Source of the DNA: Paenibacillus sp. W2I17
GTDB lineage: Bacteria; Bacillota; Bacilli; Paenibacillales; Paenibacillaceae
Assembly: GCF_030815985.1 (NCBI RefSeq)
Contig: NZ_JAUSXM010000001.1
Location: 5,580,001 to 5,644,000 of the forward strand
Length of the DNA stretch: 64,000 nt
Reading direction: 5' to 3'
Shown: positions 16,217 through 25,394 of the stretch, piece after piece
How positions within the stretch are numbered: position 1 is the first letter of the stretch
How the letters are laid out: every line of letters begins with the position of its first letter
Notes under the pieces: model-generated
Told to the model about the DNA's origin: nothing
What the model saw: the letters and a program-made list of their open reading frames with translations, nothing else
Database searches by the model: none
Program-made: the position numbers and the translations under genes

Positions 16217-17068
16217 ATGAAGAAAATTGCATGGGTCACCGATAGTACCAGTACACTGGATCCCGTTTTTGCGGAGCAAAATCATATCTATATCGTACCG
16301 CTGCGCATCGTATTTGGAGAGGAATGTTATCGGGAAACCGATGACATTACATCTGAAATGTTCTATGAGAAACTTGCGGAGGCTTCACGTGCGAGCAGTT
16401 CGCAGCCACCCATTGGCGAATTCATTGAACTGTATGAGTCGCTCAAAGACAAGTACGATGAGATTATTACGATTCATTGCTCTACAGAGCTTAGCGGAAC
16501 GCTGCATACGTCCATGCAGGCTGCAGAGATTGCAGGAGTGACGGTGACCGCAATTGATTCAAAGGCAGGTGCCTATCCTCACCGTGAGATGATTATGCAA
16601 GGACTGGAATGGCAGAAGCAGGGATGTTCGGCTGCCGAGATCAAAGTAAACATTGAACAGATGATTGATAACATGTCCTTTTACCTCATACCGGCCAGTC
16701 TTCAGCATCTTCATCGCAGTGGACGGGTGTCGGGCACACAGCTGATCATCAGTCAACTGCTCAAGATCCATCTGCTGCTCCGATTTGAAGAGGGCAAAGT
16801 GGTTGTGAATGAGAAGATTCGCACGTTCAAGCGGACAAAAGAGCGCATGCTGGATATGCTCAAGCTGGATATGGAGAAAGTAAAGCATGTGTGCATTATG
16901 CATGCGAACAATCAGGAAGAAGCCGTCACAATCAAAAAACAGATTGCAGCTCTGCTGCCTAGATTAAAGACCGAAATCATGCCGTTTATCCCTGTGGTGA
17001 GTATCCATGCAGGTGCAGGAACCATTGGACTGTGCTGGATTCACAGTGAGAACGGATATAGAGATTAG
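16217..17068 (+). CDS. DegV family fatty-acid-binding protein
   Basis: 283 residues, the usual family length. The N-terminus IAWVTDSTSTLD and the segments SSSQPPIGEF, STELSGT and LQHLHRSGRVS are the lipid-binding signature positions of DegV/FakB proteins. In Staphylococcus FakB presents fatty acids to the kinase FakA for phosphorylation. No fakA (dhaK-like) gene is adjacent. AGAAGGATG precedes the ATG. Monocistronic in this context. Confidence 0.92.
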   Translation: MKKIAWVTDSTSTLDPVFAEQNHIYIVPLRIVFGEECYRETDDITSEMFYEKLAEASRASSSQPPIGEFIELYESLKDKYDEIITIHCSTELSGTLHTSMQAAEIAGVTVTAIDSKAGAYPHREMIMQGLEWQKQGCSAAEIKVNIEQMIDNMSFYLIPASLQHLHRSGRVSGTQLIISQLLKIHLLLRFEEGKVVVNEKIRTFKRTKERMLDMLKLDMEKVKHVCIMHANNQEEAVTIKKQIAALLPRLKTEIMPFIPVVSIHAGAGTIGLCWIHSENGYRD

Positions 17069-17221
17069 ACGCACAACCACTCATCTATAGACTCTCATAG
17101 ACCTGGCAGGAAACACACTTGATGTCAAAGTGGTGATCCTGTCAGGTTTTTTCGTATGTCATTGCCAATTCAAACAAACTGTGAGGTAATAAAGAAAACT
17201 GTTCTTGTTGGAGGGAAACAT

Positions 17222-17938
17222 GTGTTAAGTCATCGCTTGTTGCTTGTTGAAGATGATCGTTCAATTAGTGAGATGGTCGGGCCGTACTTGGAAAAAGAGG
17301 GCTACGACGTCACTTATGCATATGACGGCTTAGAGGCAGAACTTCAGTTCAGCCAGTCCCAACCCGGGTACGATCTGGTTATTCTGGATCTGATGCTGCC
17401 CCGCAAAAGTGGGATGGATGTGCTGCAAACCATTCGGGCAGTCAGTCTGATACCTGTGCTCATTCTGTCTGCGAAGGATGGGGAGGTGGACAAAGCGTTA
17501 GGCTTGGGCTTCGGTGCAGATGATTACTTGAGCAAACCGTTCTCGTTAATCGAACTGACTGCCCGCATCAAAGCTGCGATTCGCCGCGCCAATTATACCA
17601 CTCCGCCTGTGGCTGAATTGGCTAAAGATCAGCGTATTCACATTGGAGGACTTGTAGTTGACATGGAGACGTACGAGGTGGAGCGAGAAGGTACACCCGT
17701 CAAACTGACATCCAAGGAATTTGGCATCCTGAAGCTGTTGGTTACCCATCCTGGCAAAGTGTTCACCAAGGCTCAGATCTACGCTTCCGTCTGGAACGAT
17801 CATTATTATGGAGACGAAAATATCATTAACGTACATATGCGTCGTCTGCGTGAGAAACTGGAGGCAGATCCTTCGGCTCCCCAGTATATCAAGACACTCT
17901 GGGGCATCGGGTATAAGCTGGAGGCGGAGCAGGGATGA
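17222..17938 (+). CDS. OmpR-family response regulator (YcbL-like)
   Basis: 238 residues from a GTG at 17222, 6 bp after GGAGGG. A longer frame to 17156 lacks a ribosome site, and the ATG at 17220 is out of frame. Receiver domain: RLLLVEDDRS acidic pair, phospho-acceptor Asp56 (VILDLMLP), and SKPF lysine. The C-terminal winged helix has ENIINVHMRRLREKLE. The stop overlaps the kinase start (ATGA). Regulator, kinase, ABC ATPase and permease occur in the order and sizes of B. subtilis ycbL-ycbM-ycbN-ycbO, so control of the exporter is likely. Confidence 0.92.
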   Translation: MLSHRLLLVEDDRSISEMVGPYLEKEGYDVTYAYDGLEAELQFSQSQPGYDLVILDLMLPRKSGMDVLQTIRAVSLIPVLILSAKDGEVDKALGLGFGADDYLSKPFSLIELTARIKAAIRRANYTTPPVAELAKDQRIHIGGLVVDMETYEVEREGTPVKLTSKEFGILKLLVTHPGKVFTKAQIYASVWNDHYYGDENIINVHMRRLREKLEADPSAPQYIKTLWGIGYKLEAEQG

Positions 17939-18867
17939 CACTGATTTTTACCATCACGACGGGTATTCTGGCCATTGCCTTTATTGTATTGTGGTTGAAA
18001 TTCCAGAAAAGAAACCAACACCTGACCTATATTCATCAGAAAATATCCGATATTTTGGATCAAGGCACCTTTGAGCGCTTGCTTGTATTCAATAGTGATG
18101 ATCAAGTTAGCCGGCTTCTGAAAGACATGAACCAGCTGCTCGATCATGCGCACCGCGCTAAGGCCGGTTATGCGAACCAGGAGAAGGAGATGCGTAATAT
18201 GCTCTCTAACATTTCGCATGATCTGAAAACGCCACTCACCGTTGTGCTAGGTTATAGTGAGACCTTGCTGCACAGTCCATCATTGACTGATCAGGAACGG
18301 AAGATTATGACGGAGAAAATACAAGATAAGGCGCAGGAAGTGCTGCGTTTGATCCATTCCTTTTTTGATCTGGCGAAGCTGGAATCTGGAGACACGGAGC
18401 TAGTGCTTAGTCGAGTGAATATAAGCGAATTATGCCGGTTGAAGATGCTTTCCTTTTATGAAATGTTGACGAATCTGGGGTTGCACGTGGAGCTGGAGAT
18501 ACCTGATGGTGATATCTTCGTGCAAGCGAATGAAGAAGCATTGGACCGTGTGCTGGATAATCTCATTACCAATGGAATGAAATATGGAGCAGAGGGTAAG
18601 GTACTGGGGCTTTCACTTGATCATTCGATAGGTGGACCTGTGACGCTACAGATCTGGGATCAGGGAAAAGGGATTCCTGAGAGCGAGCATAGTCGTGTGT
18701 TTGAACGCATGTATACATTGGAGGATTCCCGCAATCGACTCTATCAAGGCAGTGGCCTGGGTCTGACCATTACGAAACGGCTAGTTGAGCGGATGGGTGG
18801 AAGTATTCACTTGCATAGTGTGCCACATCAACGGACTGTATTCTCGGTTACCCTAAAGGCTTGGTAG
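17935..18867 (+). CDS. Sensor histidine kinase with a single membrane helix (YcbM-like)
   Basis: 310 residues. One N-terminal helix (residues about 2-22) leads directly into a short linker, so there is almost no extracellular sensor. HisKA: NISHDLKTPL with phospho-acceptor His95. The ATPase domain shows NLITNGMKYG (N box), DQGKGI (G1) and GSGLGLTI (G2). Kinases of this small type, linked to ABC exporters, often sense antimicrobial peptides or take their signal from the transporter itself. That is inference here. Confidence 0.9.
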   Translation: MTLIFTITTGILAIAFIVLWLKFQKRNQHLTYIHQKISDILDQGTFERLLVFNSDDQVSRLLKDMNQLLDHAHRAKAGYANQEKEMRNMLSNISHDLKTPLTVVLGYSETLLHSPSLTDQERKIMTEKIQDKAQEVLRLIHSFFDLAKLESGDTELVLSRVNISELCRLKMLSFYEMLTNLGLHVELEIPDGDIFVQANEEALDRVLDNLITNGMKYGAEGKVLGLSLDHSIGGPVTLQIWDQGKGIPESEHSRVFERMYTLEDSRNRLYQGSGLGLTITKRLVERMGGSIHLHSVPHQRTVFSVTLKAW

Positions 18868-18893
18868 ACCCTGCGTTGGCGTGTCCGGTCAGA

Positions 18894-18948
18894 CTTAAGG
18901 TTTTTGTAAGATTTGATTAATAAAAAAGAAGACTTTTCTCTTTACAAT
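18894..18948 (+). promoter_or_regulatory. Candidate activator-dependent promoter of the ABC genes
   Basis: CTTAAGG (18894-18900) and TGTAAGA (18905-18911) form an imperfect direct repeat about one helical turn apart. A TACAAT (18943-18948) follows with no recognisable -35. OmpR-type regulators bind such direct repeats next to a weak -35. The site lies between the kinase and the ABC ATPase genes. Confidence 0.4.
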
Positions 18949-18994
18949 ATAGATATAGGAACCCGGACAGGGGACGTAAAGGAGAACAAGGACG

Positions 18995-19918
18995 ATGAAT
19001 TATATCGCACGAACAATAGATGTGACCAAAGTATATGAAGGGGTGGAGGTTGTATCCAACGTCAATATGAATATTAAGCAAGGTGAGATCTATGGATTCC
19101 TCGGTCCAAATGGTGCTGGTAAAACAACCATCATGAAGATGCTCACCAATCTCGTCAAACCAACCACAGGGGAGATAGAACTGTTTGGGGAGAAGCTTAC
19201 GCCGACCTCTTATGAAGTGCTGAAGCGAATGGGCAGTATTATTGAATATCCTTTTTTCTACGATAGACTGTCTGCTCGCGAGAATCTGGAGCTTCACTGT
19301 GAATACATGGGATTCTACAACAAAAAGATCATCGACAACACGATGGAAATGGTAGGGCTGAAGGATACGGGCAAGAAACCGGTCAAAGACTTTTCCTTGG
19401 GCATGAAGCAGAGGCTGGGACTGGCTCGTGCACTTATAACCACACCTGAACTGCTCATTCTGGATGAACCGATCAACGGATTGGACCCTGTAGGGATCCG
19501 GGAGATGCGAGATTTGTTCAAGCGCCTTAGTAATGAGTATCGCATTACCCTGTTGGTCTCCAGTCACATTCTTGGCGAGATAGAGCAGATTGCGGACACA
19601 GTTGGTGTCATTCGCGGCGGTCGTTTGGTCGAGGAAGTATCAATGGAGAGCATTCGTGGAAGTCAAAATGAGTACATTGAGTTACAGGCGGTGGATATCC
19701 GCAAAGCGACCTATGTCATTGAACACCAGCTTGGTTTGAGTAATTATAAACTGGTTGATGACCAAACGTTACGCATCTATGATCCGGGAATCATTCCATC
19801 GGAATTAACCACCAAGCTGATTCAGCATGGCATTGAGATCGAATCGATATCCAAACGGGCTCATTCCCTGGAAGAACACTTCATGAAGCTTGTGAAAGGG
19901 GATGAAGACGTTGCTTAA
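18995..19918 (+). CDS. ABC exporter ATPase (YcbN/BcrA-like)
   Basis: 307 residues. Walker A is GPNGAGKTT, the signature is FSLGMKQRLGLA, and Walker B is LLILDEPINGLDP. The C-terminal 80 residues are the family extension after the switch (SSHILGEIEQIADT). BcrA-type ATPases work with one ABC-2 permease to expel peptide antibiotics. AAAGGAG precedes the ATG. It overlaps the permease gene by 17 bp. Confidence 0.92.
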   Translation: MNYIARTIDVTKVYEGVEVVSNVNMNIKQGEIYGFLGPNGAGKTTIMKMLTNLVKPTTGEIELFGEKLTPTSYEVLKRMGSIIEYPFFYDRLSARENLELHCEYMGFYNKKIIDNTMEMVGLKDTGKKPVKDFSLGMKQRLGLARALITTPELLILDEPINGLDPVGIREMRDLFKRLSNEYRITLLVSSHILGEIEQIADTVGVIRGGRLVEEVSMESIRGSQNEYIELQAVDIRKATYVIEHQLGLSNYKLVDDQTLRIYDPGIIPSELTTKLIQHGIEIESISKRAHSLEEHFMKLVKGDEDVA

Positions 19919-20609
19919 ACTAATCAGACTTGAGATGCGGAAGCACCGTTTTGCACGTAATTTTGCAGGGGCAGGTATTGCCAGTATAGCCATTCTTCTT
20001 TTTCTGATCATGATTGGATTCGTGGATGTGGGAGCAGAAGATTATGCCTATGCCGATTACCAGACCGCCTTTATGATTATCGATACGTTTGCGAGAGCGA
20101 CCTTTATCATATTTGCAGGGGCTTTATTATCCAAGCTGGTGATCAGTGAGTATAGAAATAAAACGATGAACGTCATGTTCACCTATCCCATCCAGCGTCA
20201 TAAAATCATTGCTGCCAAATTGATTATCGTGTTTGCTTTTACATTTGTGATGATTATGGTTACCGATCTGTTGATGGGTTCACTGTTGTTGATTGTTAAT
20301 CATTTCTACTCCTTCATTCCCGGATCATTGACAAATCAGGATATATTGGGACTTCTGGTGAAGTACAGTATGAGTTCTTTATCGGCTGCGTGTATGGCAC
20401 TCATTCCCCTATTCTTCGGTATGCGTAAGCATTCTGTTACCACTACAATGGTCTCGTCCATTTTGCTGGTTTTGATTGTCTGCTCCGGATTCAACGGGTC
20501 GGAAGTTTCCATTCATTCGCTTATTATTATCCCTCTGACCCTTGGAGCAATAGGGATATGGATTGCTTCGATGTCCATGGTTCGTCTGGAGACAAAAGAT
20601 GTGAACTGA
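19902..20609 (+). CDS. ABC-2 exporter permease (YcbO-like)
   Basis: 235 residues, six predicted helices. SEYRNKTMNVMFTYPIQRHK (about residues 83-102) is the coupling region conserved among bacitracin/lantibiotic-type permeases. Its start lies inside the 3' end of the ATPase gene, so the two are translationally linked. The pair plus the upstream two-component system make a self-contained sense-and-export module. Confidence 0.88.
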   Translation: MKTLLKLIRLEMRKHRFARNFAGAGIASIAILLFLIMIGFVDVGAEDYAYADYQTAFMIIDTFARATFIIFAGALLSKLVISEYRNKTMNVMFTYPIQRHKIIAAKLIIVFAFTFVMIMVTDLLMGSLLLIVNHFYSFIPGSLTNQDILGLLVKYSMSSLSAACMALIPLFFGMRKHSVTTTMVSSILLVLIVCSGFNGSEVSIHSLIIIPLTLGAIGIWIASMSMVRLETKDVN

Positions 20610-20714
20610 ATCATTCGGAAAGCCATGCTCTGTATGGCTTCAGATGCCATTGACATCCGCTCGTACAAGGGATAGGATAATGTCAACTGAGACACGAAGG
20701 AGAATGCAACTACC

Positions 20715-21527
20715 ATGACGATTCCAAAAACATTAACAATAGCTGGTTCGGACACGAGCGGCGGTGCAGGTATTCAAGCTGATTTGAAAACTTTTCAGGA
20801 GCTGGGTGTGTATGGCATGACCGTACTGACTACGGTTGTGGCAATGGAGCCCGAAACATGGGATCACCAGGTCTTTCCTGTTGAATTAAATGTAGTTGAA
20901 GCGCAGCTTCGCACTGTTCTGGACGGCATCGGTTTTGATGCCATGAAGACAGGTATGCTCGGTTCTGTAGATATTATTGAACTGGTAGCAAAACATATTC
21001 GCCGTAGCGGTCTGCCACAGATCGTTATCGATCCGGTAATGGTCTGCAAAGGTACAGACGAAGTACTGCAACCGGAAAATACGGAAGCGATGATCGAATT
21101 CCTGTTGCCAGGTGCTGATCTGGTTACACCTAATCTGTTCGAAGCATCCCAACTGGCGAAGAGTGGACCAATTCGCTCCAAGGAACAGATGGAAGCAGCG
21201 GCAGCAGCAATTCATGCCCATGGCTCGAAACATGTTCTAATCAAGGACAGAGGTGTCATTAGCCCGGGTAAAGCAATGGATCTACTCTATGATGGAACCA
21301 ACTACGAATGGTTTGAAGCCGATGTTGTCGGCTCCGGATATACGCATGGTGCGGGCTGCACGACGTCTGCGGCGATTACCGCAGGATTGGCTCGTGGTCT
21401 TTCAGTGAAAGAGGCTGTTCGTGAAGGTAAAGCCTTCGTGACCAAAGCGATTGCCGGCGGATTCCCGCTGAACCGTTTTGTTGGCCCGACACTGCATGTG
21501 GCACACCGTCTGGAGCAACAACGTTAA
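20715..21527 (+). CDS. pdxK: Pyridoxal kinase (PdxK/ThiD family)
   Basis: 270 residues. The sequence follows the Bacillus PdxK variant closely: LTIAGSDTSGGAGIQADLKT at the N-terminus, VYGMTVLTTVVAM, the IDPVMVCKG stretch, and a YTHGAGCTTSAA anion hole/catalytic segment near the C-terminus. It phosphorylates pyridoxal, pyridoxine or pyridoxamine (salvage of vitamin B6) with ATP. Family members can also act on hydroxymethylpyrimidine, so a thiamine role cannot be excluded. It is alone in its transcript, with a terminator downstream and no thiamine or B6 genes beside it. Confidence 0.9.
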   Translation: MTIPKTLTIAGSDTSGGAGIQADLKTFQELGVYGMTVLTTVVAMEPETWDHQVFPVELNVVEAQLRTVLDGIGFDAMKTGMLGSVDIIELVAKHIRRSGLPQIVIDPVMVCKGTDEVLQPENTEAMIEFLLPGADLVTPNLFEASQLAKSGPIRSKEQMEAAAAAIHAHGSKHVLIKDRGVISPGKAMDLLYDGTNYEWFEADVVGSGYTHGAGCTTSAAITAGLARGLSVKEAVREGKAFVTKAIAGGFPLNRFVGPTLHVAHRLEQQR

Positions 21528-21591
21528 GTGTTGCCAGGGAGCGCGCAGTAGCGCATCAATTCTGGATAACACACTTCGATTTCATTCAAGT

Positions 21592-21637
21592 AGCTGTCAA
21601 TGAGCAGGAGCTTGCTCGTTGATGGCTTCTTTTTTAT
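21592..21637 (+). terminator. Intrinsic terminator after pdxK
   Basis: AGCTGTCAATGAGCA pairs with TTGCTCGTTGATGGCT (two mismatches or wobbles) around GGAGC, followed by a T-run at 21628-21636. Confidence 0.85.
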
Positions 21638-21777
21638 GCGAATTTTTATAAAAATTAGTAACTTTTGGCTTATATTAATCGTATATATCATGGGAGCATT
21701 CCAAAACATGTATGGACACATGAACGACACATGGAATAGGTATGTTATCATCAGAAATCTAAAAAGGAGAGTCGGCC

Positions 21778-22458
21778 ATGATCAGAACAGTGCTTCTGGT
21801 GGAAGATGAAAGCCGCATTCGTGAGATTGTGGCCGATTATTTCATAAAAGAACAATGGAACGTCATAGAAGCAGAACATGGAGTACAGGCACTGGAACTG
21901 TTAGCTCTGCATGAGGTGGATTTGGTTATTCTGGATGTTTTGATGCCTGAAATGGATGGATGGACGTTATGTGGGCATATTCGATCCCAATCCACCGTAC
22001 CTATTATCATGCTGACTGCACGGTCCGAGGATGACGATAAAATTCATGGATTTCAGCTGGGCGTAGACGATTACGTTACCAAGCCGTTTAGTCCACGTGT
22101 GCTGGTTGCACGTGCAGAGACATTAATGAAGCGTGTTGAAGGTGCATTTGGACGAGAGCAGGGTGTGATTCGCTTCGGACAGGTAACCCTTGATCCATGG
22201 GCCAGACGCCTGGAGAAGGACGGAATTGAAGTGGAACTTGCACCAAAGGAATATGATCTGTTGCTTTATTTGGTACGTAATGCAGGCATTGTGTTGTCCC
22301 GGGATGCTATTTTGAATCGGATCTGGGGATTTGATTTTGAAGGGGACTCACGTGTTGTGGATACTCACATCAAGAAGCTGCGGAGCAAATTGGGTGATGA
22401 AGCCAAGTGTATCCGGACGGTGATTGGCACTGGATATCGTTTCGAGGCAGAAGCATGA
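21778..22458 (+). CDS. OmpR-family response regulator
   Basis: 226 residues. Receiver: LLVEDESRIR, phospho-acceptor Asp53 (LVILDVLMPEMDG) and VTKPFSP. The C-terminal winged helix includes SRVVDTHIKKLRSKLG. AAAGGAGAG lies 7 bp before ATG 21778. The kinase start overlaps its stop (ATGA). The next two genes, pssA and a dedA, follow with gaps of 21 and 13 bp, so this regulator heads a four-gene run. Confidence 0.93.
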   Translation: MIRTVLLVEDESRIREIVADYFIKEQWNVIEAEHGVQALELLALHEVDLVILDVLMPEMDGWTLCGHIRSQSTVPIIMLTARSEDDDKIHGFQLGVDDYVTKPFSPRVLVARAETLMKRVEGAFGREQGVIRFGQVTLDPWARRLEKDGIEVELAPKEYDLLLYLVRNAGIVLSRDAILNRIWGFDFEGDSRVVDTHIKKLRSKLGDEAKCIRTVIGTGYRFEAEA

Positions 22459-24203
22459 GAAGAAATGGCGTAACGATGAAGCTTTTCCTGGTCATGGCAG
22501 GATGTCTGGTTCTTTTATATGGGACGACGGTTTTTGCCCAGTTGTTCTGGTTCCCCGACTTCTATCAGCATCAAAAGGTCAGCAGTATGAAGAAAAAGCT
22601 GTCCAAGTTCGAACAGCAATATTCCAATGGACATTGGAGTGATTTACAGCTGGCTAAGGAGACCGGGAAGTTCATGCGTCAGAATCAATCACATCTGGTC
22701 ATTCTGACGAATACCGGAAGACTGGTTAATGACCCGTTCCACATTACGTTGCTTCAAGAGGATGGAAGTCACGTAAAAGTGTCCTTGTCCTTGTTTATCA
22801 ATAGTGAGAATGCTGGCTGGATTACATCCCATCTGAAATATGGGCAAGAACTGACGGTGAAAGGTCCGGCCAGCGAATCCATGGTCTATCCATTCAAAAT
22901 CCAGGATGCCACTTCTGCCGCATGGGGAACAGAAAGCTTTCAGGAATCAATTGAACCGGTAAAGGAATGGTCAGGCGTATTAACCGAGGTCGTTCTTCCC
23001 AATCTGGCAACGTGGAGTCAGAGGCAGGGACTGCTGGTGCAAGCACTGGATAGCCGGTTCCCTTTATCTACCGAAGACCAACTTGCCTTGGCGAATGGCA
23101 AAATGCTCAATGAAGAATGGATGGATAGCTGGAGCGGTGTTCGCAATGTCATCACCATTGCTCCAGTGCATCGTTCCGGACCCGAGCAACAACTGATCTT
23201 TTCGCTCACCTCTCTACAGGAGATGAGGGAAGCGAATGAGGCAACACGTTTGTTCTATGCGTATTTCGGCATAGGGGCATTTATATTGATTCTGTTGCTG
23301 GCGTTACTCCTGTCCCGAATTATTACGAAGCCGCTCTTGGCGTTGAACCATGTCGCCAAGAAAATGTCTACACTGGATTTCACGGTGAAATCACCCATTC
23401 GGCGTAATGATGAAATCGGCAGTTTGTCTAACAGCCTCAATGCCTTATCGGGAACCTTGGGTCGGACACTGGAAGAGCTGAGGCAGGCCAACACGCAGAT
23501 GCGTACAGATATGGAAATGAAGCAGGAGATTGAACAGCGTCAGCGCAAGTTTTTTGCCGATGCATCACATGAACTTAAGACTCCAATCAGCATTATTAAG
23601 GGATATTCTGAAGGGCTGAAGGATGGCGTGAGTGAGAGCAAACGGGAGCGTTACATTGAGATCATTGCCGATGAGGCGATTAAAATGGAAACGATGGTTG
23701 AAGAGATGCTGGATCTGGTGCGACTGGAATCCTCAGCGGTTCAATTGAATACGGATGCTGTTGCACTGGCTGACATGATTGAAGATATCGCCGGCCGTCT
23801 GGGTCCGCAACTGAAGGACAAAGGATTGGATGTGGTGCTTGTATCCACAACAGAACAGACGGTTGAGGGTGACCGAAGCAAGCTGGAGCAAGTTATTTTT
23901 AATATCATGATGAATGCTATACGTCATGCGATACCACATACCGATATAACTATTGAGATCAGCAGGCGTGAAGGTTTTGTCCATATTTCCATTGAAAACA
24001 AGGGCGAGCACATTGCTGAAGCTGAGCGGCAGTATATATGGGAGAGGTTCTATCGGGTAGAGCGCTCACGTAATCGTAAAATGGGGGGGACCGGGCTTGG
24101 TCTGGCCATTGCGAAGCAGATTCTTGATCTGCATGGGTGCAGTTATGGAGTGGAGAATACACCGGATGGAGTCCGTTTTTATATTATTTTTCCTAAAGCC
24201 TAG
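22455..24203 (+). CDS. HAMP-containing sensor histidine kinase
   Basis: 582 residues from ATG 22455, which overlaps the regulator stop. Helix 1 spans about residues 9-31 and helix 2 about residues 275-297. Between them lies an extracytoplasmic sensor of roughly 240 residues with no family I recognise. HAMP follows (ITKPLLALNHVAKKM), then HisKA with DASHELKTPI (His372), and the ATPase domain with NIMMNAIRHA and GGTGLGLAIAKQ. The long outside domain implies sensing of an envelope signal. Confidence 0.92.
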   Translation: MRRNGVTMKLFLVMAGCLVLLYGTTVFAQLFWFPDFYQHQKVSSMKKKLSKFEQQYSNGHWSDLQLAKETGKFMRQNQSHLVILTNTGRLVNDPFHITLLQEDGSHVKVSLSLFINSENAGWITSHLKYGQELTVKGPASESMVYPFKIQDATSAAWGTESFQESIEPVKEWSGVLTEVVLPNLATWSQRQGLLVQALDSRFPLSTEDQLALANGKMLNEEWMDSWSGVRNVITIAPVHRSGPEQQLIFSLTSLQEMREANEATRLFYAYFGIGAFILILLLALLLSRIITKPLLALNHVAKKMSTLDFTVKSPIRRNDEIGSLSNSLNALSGTLGRTLEELRQANTQMRTDMEMKQEIEQRQRKFFADASHELKTPISIIKGYSEGLKDGVSESKRERYIEIIADEAIKMETMVEEMLDLVRLESSAVQLNTDAVALADMIEDIAGRLGPQLKDKGLDVVLVSTTEQTVEGDRSKLEQVIFNIMMNAIRHAIPHTDITIEISRREGFVHISIENKGEHIAEAERQYIWERFYRVERSRNRKMGGTGLGLAIAKQILDLHGCSYGVENTPDGVRFYIIFPKA

Positions 24204-24224
24204 TACGAAAGGGAGTCAACTCTT

Positions 24225-24770
24225 ATGAAGTCTTTACCATCGATTTTAACCTTGGGGAATCTGAGTTCAGGCATGCTGGCAGTCATTATGGCTATTCATG
24301 GTGAATTTGCCCTGGCTGTGATGATGATATGGGTAGCGATGTTCTTTGATCTGTTTGACGGGTATGCGGCTCGTAAATTGCATTGTGAGGGTGAGTTCGG
24401 CAAGTCCCTGGACTCGCTTGCGGATGTAGTTTCATTCGGAACAGCGCCCGTGCTGATTCTGTACCTGAATTCCATGATTGAAGTGAGTGTGCTGGGGATG
24501 GCCCTGACTGCATTGTTTCCGGTTTGCGGTGCTTTGCGTCTGGCCCGTTATAACTGTCAGAAGACAGCAAGCAGTGGTTTTGTCGGGATGCCGATTACAT
24601 TTGCCGGAGGTCTGATGTCCTTTTTCGCGCTCTGGAGTCCTTATTTCACACATGGTGTAGCTTATCTTGTCATTATTGTATTATCCGGTCTCATGGTGAG
24701 CCAAATCCGATTCCCGTCTCTAAAACAAGTGCTAGCCTCACATGAGAAGGATATTGTGGAACCGAAATAA
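24225..24770 (+). CDS. pssA: CDP-diacylglycerol-serine O-phosphatidyltransferase
   Basis: 181 residues. The CDP-alcohol phosphotransferase motif DG-x2-AR-x8-G-x3-D-x3-D is complete (FDGYAARK, then GEFGKSLDSLADVVSFG). The N-terminus LPSILTLGNLSSGMLAV is typical of Gram-positive PssA. It makes phosphatidylserine, the precursor of phosphatidylethanolamine, in the membrane. It follows the kinase gene by 21 bp. In B. subtilis pssA is followed by ybfM (dedA) and psd; here the dedA gene is kept and psd is not in the window. Confidence 0.94.
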   Translation: MKSLPSILTLGNLSSGMLAVIMAIHGEFALAVMMIWVAMFFDLFDGYAARKLHCEGEFGKSLDSLADVVSFGTAPVLILYLNSMIEVSVLGMALTALFPVCGALRLARYNCQKTASSGFVGMPITFAGGLMSFFALWSPYFTHGVAYLVIIVLSGLMVSQIRFPSLKQVLASHEKDIVEPK

Positions 24771-24783
24771 GGAGCGAGTCAGT

Positions 24784-25269
24784 ATGGAATTTGCAAAAGA
24801 ATTTATTGGTCAATATGGTTATTTCGCAATATACGGACTACTGGCTCTTGGCGTTATTGGCATGCCGATTCCGGATGAGGTGATGATGACCTTTGTCGGT
24901 TATCTCGCCTCCATCTCGGTATTGGATTACTCCGTATCCATCGCCGTCAGTTTCGGTGGCGCATTTACCGGAGGGCTGCTGAGCTACATGATTGGCAAGA
25001 AAGCGGGCAGGCCGCTGGTTGAAAAATACGGCAAGTGGGTCGGCGTTAATGCCAAACGATTCAGCAGGGTGGAGTCGTGGTTCCTCAAATATGGCTATTG
25101 GTCCATCATCCTGGGTTACTTCATTCCAGGCATTCGTCATCTGATGTGCTGTTTCTCTGGAATTAGCAAGATGGCCATCGGCAGGTACGTTCTCGTGTCG
25201 GGCATTGGTGCATTCGTCTGGTGTGTTGTCTTTATCTCAATTGGTTTTTATGTTGGCGTGTTAACTTAA
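24784..25269 (+). CDS. DedA-family membrane protein (PetA/YbfM-like)
   Basis: 161 residues from ATG 24784; AAGGAG overlapping the end of pssA is the ribosome site, and the longer frame from 24742 would overlap pssA without one. The DedA signature is present: GYFIPGIRHLMCCFSG with the essential Arg, and E-x-x-M in PIPDEVMMTFVGY. The short form and position directly after pssA match B. subtilis ybfM (PetA), reported to move phosphatidylethanolamine across the membrane. UptA-type undecaprenyl-phosphate flipping is the alternative. Confidence 0.88.
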   Translation: MEFAKEFIGQYGYFAIYGLLALGVIGMPIPDEVMMTFVGYLASISVLDYSVSIAVSFGGAFTGGLLSYMIGKKAGRPLVEKYGKWVGVNAKRFSRVESWFLKYGYWSIILGYFIPGIRHLMCCFSGISKMAIGRYVLVSGIGAFVWCVVFISIGFYVGVLT

Positions 25270-25278
25270 AATGGGACA

Positions 25279-25297
25279 GCCTGTTGTAACAACAGGC
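25279..25297. other. Perfect hairpin after dedA
   Basis: GCCTGTTG-TAA-CAACAGGC, a perfect 8-bp stem without a T-run, just before the terminator. It may protect the 3' end of the transcript. Confidence 0.5.
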
Positions 25298-25306
25298 AAG
25301 GATGGA

Positions 25307-25338
25307 AGACCTCTTGAGTGTAAGGTGGTCTTTTTTTG
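25307..25338 (+). terminator. Intrinsic terminator of the pssA-dedA run
   Basis: AAGACC pairs with GGTCTT around a 14-15 nt loop, followed by TTTTTT. Confidence 0.75.
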
Positions 25339-25394
25339 TTTTTCTACGAGTTATAGCGAACTGTGAATGAGTAACGAAAAGGAAATATTTTATG

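Noticed and set aside
24742..24783. Longer N-terminus for the DedA protein overlapping pssA
   Set aside because: AAGGAG is positioned for the ATG at 24784, and the extension is polar and atypical for DedA proteins.
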